This document shows, piece after piece, positions 54,376-64,000 of a stretch of 64,000 nucleotides of DNA. Origin of the DNA: Saururus chinensis (lineage: Eukaryota; Streptophyta; Magnoliopsida; Piperales; Saururaceae); assembly GCA_035235625.1 (NCBI GenBank), contig CP141141.1, positions 3,844,001 to 3,908,000 on the forward strand. The letters run 5' to 3'. The notes beneath the pieces are model-generated. The model did not search any database and was not told the origin of the DNA. It saw only the letters and a program-made list of their open reading frames with translations. Numbering within the stretch: position 1 is the stretch's first letter; the number at the start of each line of letters is the position of its first letter. Position numbers and translations under genes: made by a program.

Positions 54376-57300
54376 CTACAACTGGCCATCAGCTTCTATT
54401 TCTTTGGCATCGGTGGCAGCACACAAAGCCTTCCAAACATGAACCAATATCTTCACCGGAGGTCTTAGATTCTACATGCAGAACAGTAAAAGTAAGAATT
54501 TTGCAGCAACATTATGTTTATATGCTTTCTTTTGATAGCCACAAAACCACAACACAAAGATGCCAGACAGCTACATGGTCAACATAGCCTAAAGAAAATT
54601 TCACTTTATATAAAAAAAATTTCAACTGTTAGCCTTTTTTAAAAATGAAATATAACTAGGATTTGTTGCTACTTTAATTTTCTTCTGTTTTTCCTTCTTT
54701 TTTGGGAAAAATCTGCATGCCTGTTTTTCATGCTATAAGATAGGATATAGCTCAAAGGATGATATGCCCAATTGATCATGCCTACTTTGCTCTCTGCAAG
54801 GTAGTACACATACATTACAAATATAGTTCTAAACAATAAATTAAAGTGGGGCACTGGATTTTCGCTTGTACCTGGAACACTAACATCATTTCTCCTTCCC
54901 CATACACAAGCAAAGAGAGACTCCAATAACACGTGATGGGAGTTACACATTCATTTAGTATAGGTTTCAAAATCTTGCAAATGGGAACAAATCGGCGTTT
55001 GACTCTTCCACTGCAAAATTAGATGGAAAAAGATAAACAACAATAGATAGTATTCCCTTTGTCCCATATTAATTGTCCACATTTGAGAAAAAGGTAATAT
55101 TTAAGGAAACCTTAGCATTAACCTTTTTACTCCATCCACTAACCCTTTTTACTCCATATTGCTATGAGAATAATAAAATAAAATGGGACAATTAATACGG
55201 GATAAAAGTTTTTTTCAAATGAGACTATTAATATGGGTCGGAGGGAGTATGACCAAGCCTATAATACATTTATGCAAGAGATTATATAGGAACATGCATA
55301 GGGTTAAAAAAAGGCACCAATTCTATAGGAGAAACACAGGTAGCAAAATAGTGTTATGAATATAATTGCTTGTCCACAATTTGTTTAAGCCCATAGTATT
55401 AGTCTTTCACATTATATAAGGTCGTTTAGTCAAGTTCTATTTATTTATGTACTTTTGCTCAAGTTAATTCCAACTTTAGTACTTTTTGTATCAGAAATTT
55501 CCTAGTTTAGTACTTGCATTGTATTAGATGCAATGAACTCTATATAAGATCGATCACTCAGTTTAGTAATTCAAATTTAGATCTCAGAGTTCATTAATAC
55601 AAAGAATTCAGGATTCAGTTCTCCTCTAATTAACGGTAATCTAGCATGGTAGTTGAGGATCGTGCCCGACTCAGCTAGTTGTCGGCCACTGTTTATTCCA
55701 GCCATTGGTTCCGCAAGGGTGCCTCCCGCACGTTTGTTCTTCTGCTGTTGGTCAACAAATAGTGGAATAGTAGACACCCGCCTGACTCCATCTAACTCCA
55801 CCTGCATCTTCGCACCTCACTCCACCGCCTGTTTCCACTTGCCTAAGTCAGCGCCCGCTTCCACCCATTTTATCTCCCAGCAAGTGACCATCAGTGGTCT
55901 CCAACACTGCAACCAGCAACAACTTACTCATCTGCTTGCCTCTGAGAGACAACGCTTTTAATTTGACACAGCAGTCTTTACCACTTGTTGCCAGCTTCTG
56001 CTTTGATGCCAACCAATACATGCTTTCACTGCCGTTTCTGATCACTTGGCTCTTTTGAGAGGAGTCGTCACTATCAACCTCATTTCTGAATTTTTTGCTC
56101 AGATGCTCTGCCCTTGCAGCCCCGGGAAGGAGCAGAACCCCCATAAATCCTGCTGACACCAGTAAAGAATCCCCATCAAGAAGGCTACTTCTTTTGAGTC
56201 TGTCTGCCTGCGCCTTTAGGGTTATTGTTTGCTTGGTCAATTGCTTGTTCTTGACTACCTATAGCACAATTTAAAAAATTTGACCCTCAAATTGAATAGG
56301 TCTAACTACTCCAATTGAAGTTATATTATGTCCAATATTTATAAGGGAAGGAGGTAATGGAAATATATTACGGGTAGAGTTACTGAGCCTGAGAGAGGTG
56401 CTCCTGTCAAAATTGAGGATTTTGAAAGACAAATGGATGAATGGGAAGCCGATAATTCAAGAATTGTCATGTGTTAAACAATTCAGTTGAACTGAATATA
56501 GTGGTCCAAGTGGCCAAATTTAAGACTGCAAAACAAATATTAGAGCATCTAGCCAAGCTCTTTGTGCAGGTCAATTATGCTAGTTGTTATCAGCTCGAGA
56601 TGGAGGTCAAATCTACACAAGAAGGTGATCGATCCATACAGGACTTCTATGCACATATGAAAGGGAAATGGGATGAATTAACTTTAATGGATCCTGGAAT
56701 ATTGTCCACTGATCCGGAGTTGGTTGCATACAGAGAAAGGCAATGCCTAATATAGTTTCTGTTAGCTTTGAGGAGTGATTTGGGACACTTCAGAGTTCTA
56801 TGTTGTGTTGGTGGATTTCGGTAGTTCCCTACGCACAAGTAAAGACAATAGATAGGATGATCATTCCTTACAAGAAATAGAGAATAATTTTTTTTTTTTA
56901 TGTAGGATGACCTTCTCTTGATTAATCAATACTACTCTTTTGCGATTTGGAGTGAGCAGGGGTGATTAATCAATTTTTAAAACCCTTCGATTAGATAGCA
57001 AAATGAAAAAAACAACTTACAATTTATTAAAATAAGAAAAGAGAATTGGCAGCAAAAGTAGCTACAACTTTCAAGTTTTAAAAAAAAGAAAAATTAAAAA
57101 AGAAAAATTCTTCTTGAAGATGAGAGCTCTCCTTGCACAAGTTCTTCTTTCTTGAGTGTTTTTGTTTGTCTTCTAATTCTTCGAACTTCTTCGACTTTCT
57201 AAAAGTCAAAGCTTTTTAGGAATTTGGATGTCTTTTGGTGTGTGATGGACTTTTCGATTTCTTTTTGGAGGTTCTATAGACATGAAAGCCAAAAGCCCAT

Positions 57301-60300
57301 CACACACAAAAAGACATCTAAATTCCGCCTTAACCTTCAAAAAGTCGAAGAAGTTCGAGGAATTAGAAGACAAACAGAAACACTCAAGAAGGAAGAAGAA
57401 TGTGTGCAAGGAGAGCTCTCATTTTCAAGAAGAATTTTTCTTGTTTTCTTCTTTTCTTTTCTTTTTTAAACTTGAAAGTTATAGCCACTTCTACTGATAA
57501 TTCTCTTTTCTTATTTTAATAAATTCCTAAGTTATTTCTTTTATTTTGTCATCTAATCAAAGGGTTTTGAAAATTGATTAATCACCACTACTCACTCTAA
57601 ATCGCAAAAAGTAGTCTTCATTAATCAAAAGAAAGCCGTCCTACACAAAAAAAAAGTTATTCTCTATCTCTTGCAAGGAAGGATCATCCGATCCATTCTC
57701 TTGACTTGTACGTAGGGAACTACTGAAATCCACCAATAGATTTCTAGCAAACTTGGTGAGACCTCCTCCTACCATCTTTTTGGCAAAATAAAGGCTACTA
57801 GAAATTTCAAGCTCGTCATTAATTTTGATTAGGCTAAGTTTCAAGGGCAAAACAAAAACATCAAAAAATGGTGATTCCAGTGGATCTTAGCATGGATGCT
57901 ACGTGTAGTTCCAAGAAGAAGAAAAAAGTGAATGTTCCATTGCGTAAAACCACTCACTCCCCTCACTTTGCCTATGGGAAAGTTTTGAGCGGTGACAGTG
58001 TGTTTTCAAGGCTAAGGCACCATGCTCCTGAAGACTTTGTGAACCAAGCTCATGTAGATCTTAAGACCACCCACTCCCCTCACTTTGCCAATGGCAATAA
58101 CACACTTTGTTAAGTCATTTTTGAAAAAAATTCATGGTGGGTGAAATCATCCCCTTCCCTTTTCAGGAAAGACTTTCTTCATCTCATACTTTTTTGTTTA
58201 TTTTCTTTCATGGGCCTCCACCCCTTGGCATTTGAATTATCACCCAAAGTATGATAATCTTTTTGTTAAATGAAGTTTTCACCATCATGCAAGAAATTTT
58301 CTTTGATCTTGCCTTGAAAGCCGATGACATTTTCTTTTTTCTGGGCTGAAAAAATTCTCCATTCATGGGGAATGTCGCAATCATAGGTCCATTTTTCTTT
58401 TGGGGCCTTTGAGGTCTTAAGAACAAACTTGTTGTCATTTCCCCATTTACATCCTCCAATGGCTTAAACCGATTGTTTTATCGTAGCCCTTTAAAAGAGG
58501 TTGGAAAATGACCAATTGGATCTCATATACCAACATCAATGAAGCTATCATCCACATTTCTTTAACCCCTTGAACCATAACTTTTGTCTTTTTCATAAGT
58601 CTTAAAACATTCAAAGCCTTTTTTGACTTTCCACCCAGAACTTTGTTCCCTAGCCTTGAAAACACTCTCATCACTCGACTTTTTGCTAGAAGTAAAGTGA
58701 GGGGAGTGAGTGGTCTTAGGCTCCACATGAACTTAGTTCACAAAGTATTCAGGAGCATTGTGCCTTAGCCTTAAAAACACACTATCACCGTTCAAAACTT
58801 TCCCATAGGCGAAATGAGGGAAGTGAGTGGTCTTAGGCTCCACATGAACATGGTTCACAAAGTATTCAGGAGCATTGTGCCTTAGCCTTGAAAACACACT
58901 ATCACCGCTCAAAACTTTCCCATAGGCAAAGTGAGGAGAGTGAGTAGTCTTAGGCTCCAGATGAGCTTGGTTCATAAAGTCTTCGTGAGCATTGTGCCTT
59001 AGCCTTTAAAACACACTGTTACCGCTCAAAACTTTCCCATAGGCAAAGTGAGAGGAGTGAGTGGTCTTAGGCCATGAACATTCACTTTAGTCTTTTTTTT
59101 TGAACAATACATAGCATACATGCTAGTATCCACTGGAATCACAATTTTTTCTTAATGTTTCTATTTTGCCAGAAAGGCTTAAAACTTAACTTCATCAAAA
59201 TGAATGACGAGCTTGAAATTTCCAGTAACCTCTATTTTTGCCAAAAAGATGGAAGGAGGAGAAGGTCCCACCAGGTGCGCTAGAAATCTGTTGTGGATTT
59301 TGGTAGTTCCTCTACGCACAAGTCGAAATCTGTTGGTGTATTTCAATAGTTCCCTACGCACAAGTCAAGAGAATGGATCGGATGATCCTTCCTTGCAAGA
59401 GATAGAGAATAACTTTTTTTATATAGGACGACCTTTTCTTAATTAATCAAAACTACTTTTTGCTATTTAGAGTGAGCAGTGGTGATTAATTAATTTTTAA
59501 AACCCTTCAATTAAATGAAAAAATGAAATAACTTACAATTTATTAAAATAAGAAAAGAGAATTGTGAGGAGAAGTGGCTACAACTTTCAAATTTAAAAAA
59601 AAAAACAAGTAAACAAGAAAAATTCTTCCTGAAGATGAGAGCTCTCCTTGCACAAATTCTTCTTCCTTCTTGAGTGTTACTGTTTATCTTCCAATTCCTC
59701 GAACTTCTTCGACTTTCTGAAGGTTAAACCTTTTTAGGAATTTGGATGTCTTTTGGTGTGTGATGGAGACTTTGTCCATTTAAAAATTTGGTCTCACTCA
59801 GCGCTAGTTAAGCTCCGAAATCTTTGCTTTTGGCATAGTCCTCTTCCCACAGTTGACTCTGTTAATCAGTTGATTGCTGAAGAAACAAAGTTGAAGCTCA
59901 CTGTTCTTTCCAGTCTCTCTCCTACAATCCTAGTGTAGTGACAACATCCTTTGGTACAAAGCTCAACTGGTTGCCAAAGAGTATGCTCAGGAATACAACA
60001 TTGATTACAAGAAGACTTTGCTCCTATGGCAAAATAACCATTGTTCATACTTTGATTTTAATGGGTTCAGATCGTCATTGGTTGTTACATCAGCTGGATA
60101 TGAAGAGTGTCTTTCTGCATGGGGATTTTGAGCAAAAAGTCTAAATGAAGCGTCCTCTTGGACTACCTCATACACATGTGGTAAGGTATGTAGGTTGAGA
60201 CGTGCTCTTTATGGTCTCAAACAAGCATCTCGTGCCTGTTTTGAGAAGTACAACACCACTCTCCTACAATCAGGTTTCACTCCTAGTGGCCATGATTCAG

Positions 60301-63300
60301 CCATGCTTTTCAAAGACTATGTTCCGTAGTATTTTATTGTTCAATGTAGATGATGTGATCATTACAAGTGATGATTCAGGTGACATTGCTAGTCTCAAAT
60401 CTCAGCTTCAGGAGTTTGTTTAAATGAAGGATTTAAGCTTCCTTTGCTACTTTTTGGAAATAGATTTTGCCTATTCTCCACAAAGGTATCTTTTGTCTCA
60501 ACCTAAATATGCCTCAGAGATTACTGCTCACTTCGGCCCGACTGACTCTCGGCGTATTGAGAGTCCCATGGAGGTTAACCTGAAGCTCGACATTACTCAT
60601 GGTATTTTGTTATCAAGAAGTCATTGGCTCCTTGGTTTATGTCACTGTTACTTAACTAAGTGTTCAGCAGAGTGCCCATGTTGTTGACCAGTTGTCCTTG
60701 GGCCCCGATCTCCTTGTTGGGATATAGTTCATCAAATACTTCACTATGTAAAGAGCACTTTACATCTGTCTTTGCTTCTTTTTTGTTCTTCAAACCTTAC
60801 TTTACAAGCTTATTTTGAAGATAGTCTCTTCTTAGAAGATTCTTTGTCTCTAGGAAGAGTAAGAAGTAAGAAGTAAAATAGTGTTGCTCGTTCAAGTTTC
60901 GAGGCTCAATGGAGGGCTATGGTCATTAGTGTTGTAGAAACTATATGGCTTTGGTGGCTTCTAACGTACATGACTGTTTCTCTTACCAGTCCTACTCTAG
61001 TGTTTCTCTTACGTACATGAGTATCATTCAAATTGCACACATGACACAACTCTGTGTTTCAAGAGCGCACCAAACATATTTAAGATTGACTATCAGGTTG
61101 TGTGCCATCATCTTCGTGCTAGAATTCTAATACTACCTCTTGTTCAATCTGCATTAGATTACTGACTTCTTCACTAAATCTCATACAGTGGCCCACTTCC
61201 GGTTCTTGTTAAGTAAGCTCTGGATGTCATCTACATCTAGAGTTTGAGGAGTGTTAGGAATATATTTACCCGTCCACTATTTGTTTAAGCCCATAATATT
61301 AGTTGTCCACATTATAGAGGGTAATTTAGCCAAGTTTTATATATGTCTTTTTGCTAAGTTGCATTTATTTCTCCTTTGCTTTGGATTAGAAGATTCCTAG
61401 TTTAGCACTTGTTTTGCATAGTTGATCCACTCTCCATTAAGATCGATCATTCTCTTTTGTAATTCAGATTCTACAATTCAATAATACACATAATTCAGAA
61501 TTTAGTTCTCCTCTAATAACCCTAATTAAAGGTAATCACATAGCACCAAACAATCTTCAAAATGTGTAACACCTCCACATGAACATCATTGCTTTTTCGT
61601 GATAAAATCGTCCTTGAATCCAACCCTATTCAATTAACATACTCTGATACCAGCCTGTAAAGCAAATAGTAACAACAGCAAGCCGAACACTTTGCACTTA
61701 TAAAACACAAGAATATATAAGAAATAAGTTGACAAGATATCATATTTTTTCTGCTTATTAAAGTGATTGCAGCCTTCTGCTTGCCAAAAAAATATTTTCT
61801 TTGCAAGAAAATGTTAAGCCAATGAACTAAAATTTCTTAGAATTTCCAGGCCACTCCTTGTAGTTCACGGAAAAATTGATGTACCTAACAAAAATTACCT
61901 CTTATAATGTGCTTCAAGCTGCACCCCAAATGCGGGAAGGACAAGAACAGATTCTACATCACAGAAAAAAACAGAATATACAGTAACTAACATAAAATAA
62001 TAAAAAAATCAAAGATTTCTATGGCATGAATAAGAGCTTCAATTTTCATGTCAAGGATAACAAGAAGTGATAAAGGTAATTGAAATTATATAAGATGAGA
62101 TTCCTATAAGTTTTTTTAATGAATGGTGAGAATTGGTTGCTAGTATGAATACTGGAAAGCAGCCGCCAGACTACAAAAAATTCTTTGCTGATATATATAA
62201 AAACAACAGATAACAGGCACACATCTGCTTATGCAATCTAACCACCTCAAAAGTTGATCAAAAGGGATGGGTCTTTAACTGACAAGTAATACAATCTCGG
62301 TTAGACCAGTCCCTCTAATGCAGCAGGTAAAGAAGACTAGAGAAAAGATACTAATAGGGGGAATAGATGGATAGAGAAGAAACTACACACAAGGAGGACC
62401 TGTACTTAATAATTTAAACCTTCACTGACCAAATCAATTATTACATTAAAATTTTGTCACTTATTTATAATCTTCTAATAGAACCCCTCTAAACAAGCCT
62501 AATACAACTCAAACGGCTAAATATAAAACCTACTACCATAAAACAACTCAAACTGCTAAATATAAAACCTACTACCACAAAACAACTATCAAGACACTTA
62601 TTTCTTTAATCAAATACTGTAATTTTTTCGAAAAAATACTATTCATTAAGCATAACAAGTTGATGATGGAAACTAAAACACATGAAATTTCGAAAAAATA
62701 TCTTTTAATTGGACAATTAAAAAGAAATCACTCTTTGACTTAAGCCATATTCATTTGCCAACATCACCTTTGAAAATATGTTGAGGCCTATAATAAACTT
62801 ATCACAATCATTGCCAATTCTAAAGTTTTGCATTTTTGTATTGCACTAAAATCCTTTCTGCAAATTGTATTTTTAAGGTAGGATATAAACCACAATTCAC
62901 TAGTCAAGACTTCAGCTCTACATAATCACTCACGTTATCTGCAACTGTATGCAACAATTTATCTCCAATTACTTTTTCTAATAATGGAATCGCAACATAA
63001 CTTCTAAAAACAAAGCAAATAATTTGTCTTTGGCTTTTAAATTGGAGACTAAGACAGAAGATTGGGGAAATTTAGGAAGGAAAAGTGTAGTCCATACCAT
63101 CTAAACTACATAATTTCACTAAGTCTAAGGCATCTCTATGATCCATGTTTATGAAGAAATCAGACCAAAATATTTTCTTAAAATAAATATGAAATGAGAG
63201 GTAGTTGGATATAAATTATGGATTCTTCGAATAGATCTTTCATATGTCCCTTAAATGAACTATGAAAAAATTTATAGGCAATCAACTCATCAAAAGAAAA

Positions 63301-63732
63301 TAATAGTCTAACTCATTTTTCATGGGTAGCTTACCTTTCTCAATGGAATTCAGGTGCATGCGTCTCAAAATAAAGAGAATGCCAAGAAAACTCCACAGGA
63401 AATTGAAGCCTAATTGTTCCTGCTATTACCCAAGCTCAAAAATTATTACTTTAGTCTGAAATTTACACAATGCATAGGTTCAGTGAAAAAGTAAACCATC
63501 TGGAAAGCAACAAAAAGAGAAAAGCATGTTGAATAAAAACAAAAATGGAAAAAAATATTACACTTACCAGTAAAAAGAAACAAGTAGATGATAACAGTAA
63601 GGCAGTGATGAGAATAAAAAAGAACCCTGCATTGCTTTTCTGATAAAAAACATGATGTGTGATCACTTTGGAAGTGCTATTTAAACTCTCTTGAACATAA
63701 GTGTATCTGCCGGATTTGAGAACCTCTGTCAT
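54376..63732 (-). CDS. PIGH: PIG-H, GPI-GlcNAc transferase subunit
   Basis: Five minus-strand exons, 63568-63732, 63335-63419, 61899-61953, 54872-55010 and 54376-54471, all GT..AG and phase-consistent, encode 179 aa, close to the size of plant PIG-H. PIG-H is a cytosolic-side subunit of the ER complex that transfers GlcNAc to phosphatidylinositol, the first step of GPI-anchor synthesis. Two hydrophobic segments (about residues 36-55 and 58-74) form the membrane hairpin. The PIG-H domain follows: ESVLVLPAFGVQLEAHY (84-100), RRFVPICKILKPILNECVTP (107-126), CYWSLSLLV, and RPPVKILVHVWKALCAA (151-167). The start is supported by an in-frame TGA 15 nt upstream and by a likely spliced 5' UTR (AG at about 63811-63812). 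The third intron is 6,888 bp and contains a Copia element and a Stowaway MITE. The splice sites are intact, so the gene is probably functional. Confidence 0.93.
55053..55247. mobile_element. Stowaway-type MITE in a PIG-H intron
   Basis: TA dinucleotides flank inverted ends TTCCCTTTGTCCCATATTAAT and (reversed) CTCCCTCCGACCCATATTAAT, typical of Stowaway/Tc1-mariner MITEs. It is about 195 bp, AT-rich and non-coding, 40 bp from the exon at 54872-55010. Confidence 0.87.
55352..55646 (+). repeat. Left LTR of the Copia element
   Basis: Starts TGTTATGAATATAATT and ends GGTAATCTAGCA. It shares CCACxATTTGTTTAAGCCCAT, AAGATCGATCA and CAGTTCTCCTCTAAT-type blocks in order with the right LTR. Confidence 0.88.
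55848..56240 (-). other. Antisense 130-codon frame inside the Copia 5' region
   Basis: An open frame opposite to the retroelement, between its left LTR and gag. It includes LKAQADRLKRSSLLDGD, a small hydrophobic stretch (VSAGFMGVLLLPGAA) and many Lys, Arg and Ser. I do not recognise it. It could be a captured host exon or chance; it does not fit the PIG-H exon series. Confidence 0.3.
56471..56802 (+). pseudogene. Copia gag (UBN2-type) fragment, 5' part
   Basis: The frame includes YQLEMEVKSTQEGDRSIQ, FYAHMKGKWDEL and YRERQ, then past a stop LLALRSDLGHFRVL, all typical of Copia gag. It stops abruptly where the foldback structure begins, and gag-like sequence (PLPTVDSVNQLIAEE) resumes after it near 59845. 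Confidence 0.8.
57868..58113 (+). other. Coding-like frame with the 39-residue repeat, left arm
   Basis: An 81-codon frame starting MVIPVDLSMD, then a KKKKK cluster, then one full and one partial 39-residue unit (TTHSPHFAYGKVLSGDSVFS, then RLRHHAPEDFVN). It is mirrored, with more units, on the minus strand at 58711-59072. Function unknown. The SVFSRL motif is reminiscent of gag-like tails of some plant retroelements, but this is weak. Confidence 0.45.
58690..59072 (-). repeat. 117-bp coding-like tandem array, right arm
   Basis: TGGTCTTAGG (TAGTCTTAGG once) recurs at 58711, 58828, 58945 and 59062, exactly 117 bp (39 codons) apart. On the minus strand the units stay open for two repeats (58733-58975). 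Past the array the same strand continues with a variant unit (SVFSRLGNKVLGGKSKK) and Lys-rich sequence down to about 58450. Confidence 0.88.
59815..61250 (+). pseudogene. Copia gag tail, reverse transcriptase and RNase H remnants
   Basis: After a gag-tail piece (PLPTVDSVNQLIAEE) the sequence jumps straight to reverse transcriptase: AQEYNIDYKKT near 59995, then LHQLDMKSVFLHGDFEQKV (to 60140), YGLKQAS (near 60220), the catalytic region with FNVDDVIITSDD where the second Asp of the YxDD-like box is kept (about 60340-60375), and LSQPKYASEI. RNase H pieces follow (about 60860-60960, NSVARSSFEAQWRAM). Stops and frameshifts are frequent. Protease and integrase are missing. Confidence 0.85.
61252..61545 (+). 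repeat. Right LTR of the Copia element
   Basis: Starts TGTTAGGAATATATTT directly after the purine tract and ends AATCACATAGCA. Diverged from the left LTR by numerous substitutions and small indels. Confidence 0.88.
61546..63334 (-). other. PIG-H introns flanking exon 3
   Basis: Apart from exon 61899-61953 this is AT-rich intron sequence. A short direct repeat at about 62504-62584 (CAACTCAAACxGCTAAATATAAAACC) is the only structure seen. Confidence 0.6.
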
Positions 63733-64000
63733 GTTACAGTTCCTTGATCATCCAATTAATTCTGCATCAGCAACTGATACAAACCCCATTTCAGTTTTCC
63801 AGTAAATCCTGTTAAAATGGTTTTCTACGTCAAAAAACTAGGCCATGAGATGGTAGACAATTCGCAATAATGTTTTCACTCAAGAAATATAGTGAATCCC
63901 TACTAACATGCCAGTTTAATATTGGCTATTCAACCAAGCATTCTTATTGGCAAAGAAAGTAACTACTTCAGACTACAAAATGTGGCAATGTTGGAGTAGT
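63733..64000 (-). other. PIG-H 5' UTR and upstream intron
   Basis: Minus-strand TTTTAACAG at about 63811-63819 is a good acceptor, followed by a 78-nt leader with an in-frame stop before the ATG. The first non-coding exon and promoter are therefore expected beyond the right edge. Confidence 0.5.

Larger units (their letters stand above)
56803..59768. mobile_element. Foldback structure nested in Copia gag
   Basis: Repeat A, about 450-500 bp, occurs three times: forward (about 56803-57248), reversed (about 57298-57760) and forward (about 59280-59768). Between the last two lie coding-like block B (57850-58110) and its reverse (58680-59150), around a 570-bp unique centre. The region 57298-59768 is therefore one large imperfect palindrome whose outer ends read CCATCACACAC. 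This suggests a DNA transposon with very long inverted repeats, with one extra arm to its left. No TSD or transposase was found, so class and exact borders are open. Confidence 0.7.
55352..61545 (+). mobile_element. Degenerate Copia retrotransposon, antisense in the PIG-H intron
   Basis: Two related LTRs of 295 and 294 bp (55352-55646 and 61252-61545) flank gag and pol remnants in plus orientation, opposite to PIG-H. Just after the left LTR is TGGTAGTTGAGG, resembling the tRNA-iMet primer site; the purine tract TTTGAGGAG precedes the right LTR. Protease and integrase are absent and gag is split by a foldback structure. No matching 5-bp TSD could be found (AATAG on the left, CCAAA on the right), and the LTRs have many differences, so this is an old insertion. 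Confidence 0.88.

Noticed and set aside
55342-61550. A target duplication for the Copia element based on TAGCA near both ends
   Set aside because: The words do not abut the LTR starts and ends as required, so no TSD is claimed.
63463-63732. 89-codon membrane-protein-like frame taken as a gene on its own
   Set aside because: Only its first 55 codons are exon (donor CTG|gtaagt); the rest is PIG-H intron read through.

Overview
This window is flowering-plant nuclear DNA. The evidence is intron-rich genes with GT..AG junctions, plant families (a BIG BROTHER-type RING ligase, a NAC factor, an SRPK kinase, PIG-H), AT-rich intergenic DNA and dense plant transposons (Copia, Ty3/gypsy, MULE, hAT, Stowaway, L1-type LINE). 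GC-rich first exons would suit a monocot or magnoliid, but the species cannot be fixed from sequence alone.

The four recognisable genes were reconstructed by joining exons across introns. (1) A minus-strand RING-H2 ubiquitin ligase related to BIG BROTHER at 2454-5805; the exon carrying the last RING cysteines lies beyond the left edge. (2) A plus-strand SRPK-type kinase at 15895-18596, four exons, 440 aa. (3) A minus-strand NAC-domain gene at 38270-39028, three exons, 189 aa, almost nothing but the NAC domain. (4) A minus-strand PIG-H gene (first step of GPI-anchor synthesis) at 54376-63732, five exons, 179 aa, with a 6.9-kb intron that holds an antisense Copia element and a Stowaway MITE. 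They show no sign of working together.

Most of the rest is nested mobile DNA. Several insertions are delimited to the base by target-site duplications (TSDs): a solo LTR (8064-10076, GGGGT) inside a dead MULE transposase; a candidate LTR (20112-21534, CATAG); a 4.5-kb LTR-like element (23318-27836, GTTCA); an outer solo LTR (43592-49690, GGTAC) carrying an inner one (45165-48509, CCTAG/CCTGG); and hAT-type MITEs at 22148-22573 and 36165-36758.

The most interesting unit is a 3.2-kb MULE-type transposon (28211-31404). It has perfect 9-bp TSDs (ATTAATCAA), inverted repeats of about 965 bp, an ULP1-like protease fragment between them, and a 558-bp LTR-like insertion (TSD CAAAG) in one arm whose empty site survives in the other arm. 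That insertion is a short form of the 4.5-kb element next door. A second puzzle is a foldback structure inside the Copia gag (56803-59768) with inverted arrays of a 117-bp coding-like repeat. No tRNA, rRNA or CRISPR was seen.
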